This document shows positions 62,828 through 64,000 of a DNA stretch of 64,000 nt, piece after piece (positions within the stretch are counted from its first letter, which is position 1; each line of letters starts with the position of its first letter). The translations under genes were made by a program, and so were the position numbers. The notes beneath the pieces are model-generated. The model did no database searches. It saw only the letters and a program-made list of their open reading frames with translations, and had not been told where the DNA came from. The DNA is from Deltaproteobacteria bacterium (lineage in GTDB: Bacteria; Desulfobacterota; Binatia; HRBIN30; CADEER01), in assembly GCA_029262455.1 (NCBI GenBank), contig JAJCZJ010000125.1, positions 62,001 through 126,000 of the forward strand, in the 5' to 3' direction.

Positions 62828-63843
62828 GCCGCACCGCCTTTTGGGTCGGTCGGCGCCGCCGCCTCTACGCTCACAGGAGCCTCAGGGTCTTCCGCCGCTG
62901 CGGCCGCCGGTGCGCCGTCGGATGCTTTGGCATCGTCAGATGCTTTGGCATCGTCGGACGCTTTCGCCTCATCGGTCGCTTTCGCATCGTCGGAAGCTTT
63001 CGCATCATCGGACGCTTTCGCGTCGGCGGCTTTCGCAGCGTCGGCACTGACGCGATTGGCTGCGCCTTGCTGGGCCGAAGTTTCGCCCACCATGGTCGCA
63101 GCGATACCCGTCTGATCTGGCGCCGCCTCGACCTCCTCGGCCTTCGTGCGCTCATCGTAAGATGAGCGGCCTTCGAGCATGGCGTCTGCCATCGCAGAAC
63201 AAAACAAGCGAATCGCGCGAATCGCGTCATCGTTGCCCGGGATCCGATACTCGACCGGGTCGGGGTTACAATTGGTATCCAACACCGCGACGACGGGAAT
63301 ACCGAGCTTGTTCGCCTCGCGCACCGCAATGTCTTCCTTGATCGTGTCGATCACGAAAAGAGCGTCCGGCACCTTTCGCATCGTCTTGATGCCGCCGAGA
63401 GTGTGGATCAGCCGGTCGCGCTCGCGGCGCATCTCCAGCAGCTCACGCTTTTTCAGGGCATCAATCACCACCTCGTCTTCGAGGTCCTCCTCGAGCTTCT
63501 TCAGCCGTTCAACACTCTGCTTCACGGTTTGGAAGTTCGTGAGAGTGCCGCCGAGCCAGCGGTTGCTGACATAGAACAGGCCGCCGCGCTCGGCTTCCTG
63601 GAGGACGGCGTCTTGCGCCTGCTTTTTTGTTCCAACCATAAGCACGGTCCCGCCTCGAGCGGCGAGATCGCGCACGAAATTGCAGGAGTCCTGCAGCATG
63701 GTCACCGTCTGCTGTAGATCGATGATGTAGATCCCGTTTCGGGCACCGAAGATGTATGGCTTCATCTTCGGATTCCAGCGGCTCGTCTGATGGCCGAAGT
63801 GAACTCCGGCCTCCAGGAGCTGCTTCATGCTCACATCTGGCAT
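62824..63843 (-). CDS. rpsB: 30S ribosomal protein S2 with long repetitive C-terminal tail
   Basis: 339 residues against about 240-260 in most bacteria. Residues 1-230 are a normal S2: [63 protein letters not shown] and [11 protein letters not shown]. The extra 100 residues are disordered in composition: six AKASDD-type hexapeptides (275-310) and then an Ala/Pro/Glu stretch. A TAGGAG lies about 8 bases before the ATG; bases 63844-64000 upstream hold no gene. It binds late to the small subunit with S1. Confidence 0.96.
   Translation of the reverse strand: MPDVSMKQLLEAGVHFGHQTSRWNPKMKPYIFGARNGIYIIDLQQTVTMLQDSCNFVRDLAARGGTVLMVGTKKQAQDAVLQEAERGGLFYVSNRWLGGTLTNFQTVKQSVERLKKLEEDLEDEVVIDALKKRELLEMRRERDRLIHTLGGIKTMRKVPDALFVIDTIKEDIAVREANKLGIPVVAVLDTNCNPDPVEYRIPGNDDAIRAIRLFCSAMADAMLEGRSSYDERTKAEEVEAAPDQTGIAATMVGETSAQQGAANRVSADAAKAADAKASDDAKASDDAKATDEAKASDDAKASDDAKASDGAPAAAAAEDPEAPVSVEAAAPTDPKGGAA
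62914..63021 (-). repeat. 18-bp coding tandem repeat in the rpsB tail
   Basis: Six near-identical 18-base units encode [30 protein letters not shown] and AKASDG. Synonymous differences between units show they are not a very recent slippage product. The repeat stays in frame and maintains the acidic/basic alternation. Confidence 0.9.
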
Positions 63844-64000
63844 TCAAATACTCCTACGAGTGTCTCAGGTTGATCCGCTTGCCTATCAGAATTGATCGGC
63901 GGCGAAAACCCCCTCACCAGCTGGCTATGAGCCCCAAACCGGAGAATTGGCCGTTTCAACCCTGAAGTCATTCCTCGCTAAGACTTCATCATCTCCAGGA

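Noticed and set aside
62914-63021. Direct repeats resembling a short CRISPR-like array
   Set aside because: Units are 18 bases without spacers, in frame within rpsB, and encode AKASDD hexapeptides.

Overview
The window is a GC-rich, densely coded bacterial chromosome segment. LPS-modifying Arn proteins, outer-membrane beta-barrels, a lipoprotein and a site-2 protease show a Gram-negative organism. The rpsB-tsf-pyrH-frr-uppS-cdsA-rseP block, an ilvH-ilvC-pssA-leuA-leuB-asd-truA block resembling deltaproteobacterial gene order, the EtfAB/membrane FeS oxidoreductase pair and exported Cys-rich proteins with Thr-Pro linkers point to the deltaproteobacterial grade (Myxococcota, Binatota or Desulfobacterota-like). 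That placement is inference; no rRNA is present.

Left arm (1-12.5 kb): a two-component system (truncated histidine kinase plus an NtrC-type sigma-54 activator) is followed by a sigma-54-like promoter and an overlapping cluster for 4-amino-4-deoxy-L-arabinose (Ara4N) lipid A modification: arnC, separate formyltransferase and decarboxylase genes (the two halves of enterobacterial ArnA), arnD and arnT. arnB lies convergently on the other strand, behind two paralogous porin-like genes and a small PstS-like periplasmic protein.

Middle (12.7-34.4 kb): an SDR oxidoreductase, a chromate transporter, a pentapeptide-repeat protein, alpha/beta hydrolases (one without its nucleophile), an NTF2-like protein, a HEAT-repeat protein, a divergent lipoate-ligase homologue and a lipoprotein. 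Then come acyl-CoA and one-carbon genes: a three-subunit biotin carboxylase of the methylcrotonyl-CoA type, a formyl-THF hydrolase-like protein, N-formylglutamate amidohydrolase, an IclR regulator, EtfBA, the membrane FeS oxidoreductase and the large subunit of a split methylmalonyl-CoA mutase. Together these suit degradation of branched-chain amino acids or odd/branched acyl-CoAs, with electrons leaving through ETF.

Surface-protein region (34.4-44 kb): two tandem paralogous secreted proteins of unknown family, a UDP-HexNAc-type dehydrogenase, and two large modular exported proteins with cohesin-like domains, Cys-rich modules and Thr-Pro linkers. One carries a seven-repeat propeller and two dockerin-like modules; the other ends in a sorting-type tail. 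An imperfect palindrome of a GATGAACGC-type repeat lies at 34.5 kb. A tRNA-Ala(GGC) closes the region.

Right arm (44.3-64 kb): rarA, nadK, recN and a beta-barrel protein, then on the minus strand housekeeping genes from rpsB down to truA. Between pssA and leuA is a well-formed leucine attenuator: a 29-codon leader with six Leu in eight codons, a set of mutually exclusive CCGCGG hairpins and an intrinsic terminator. It also carries a T-box-like core sequence. The Asd homologue downstream of leuB lacks the catalytic Cys.
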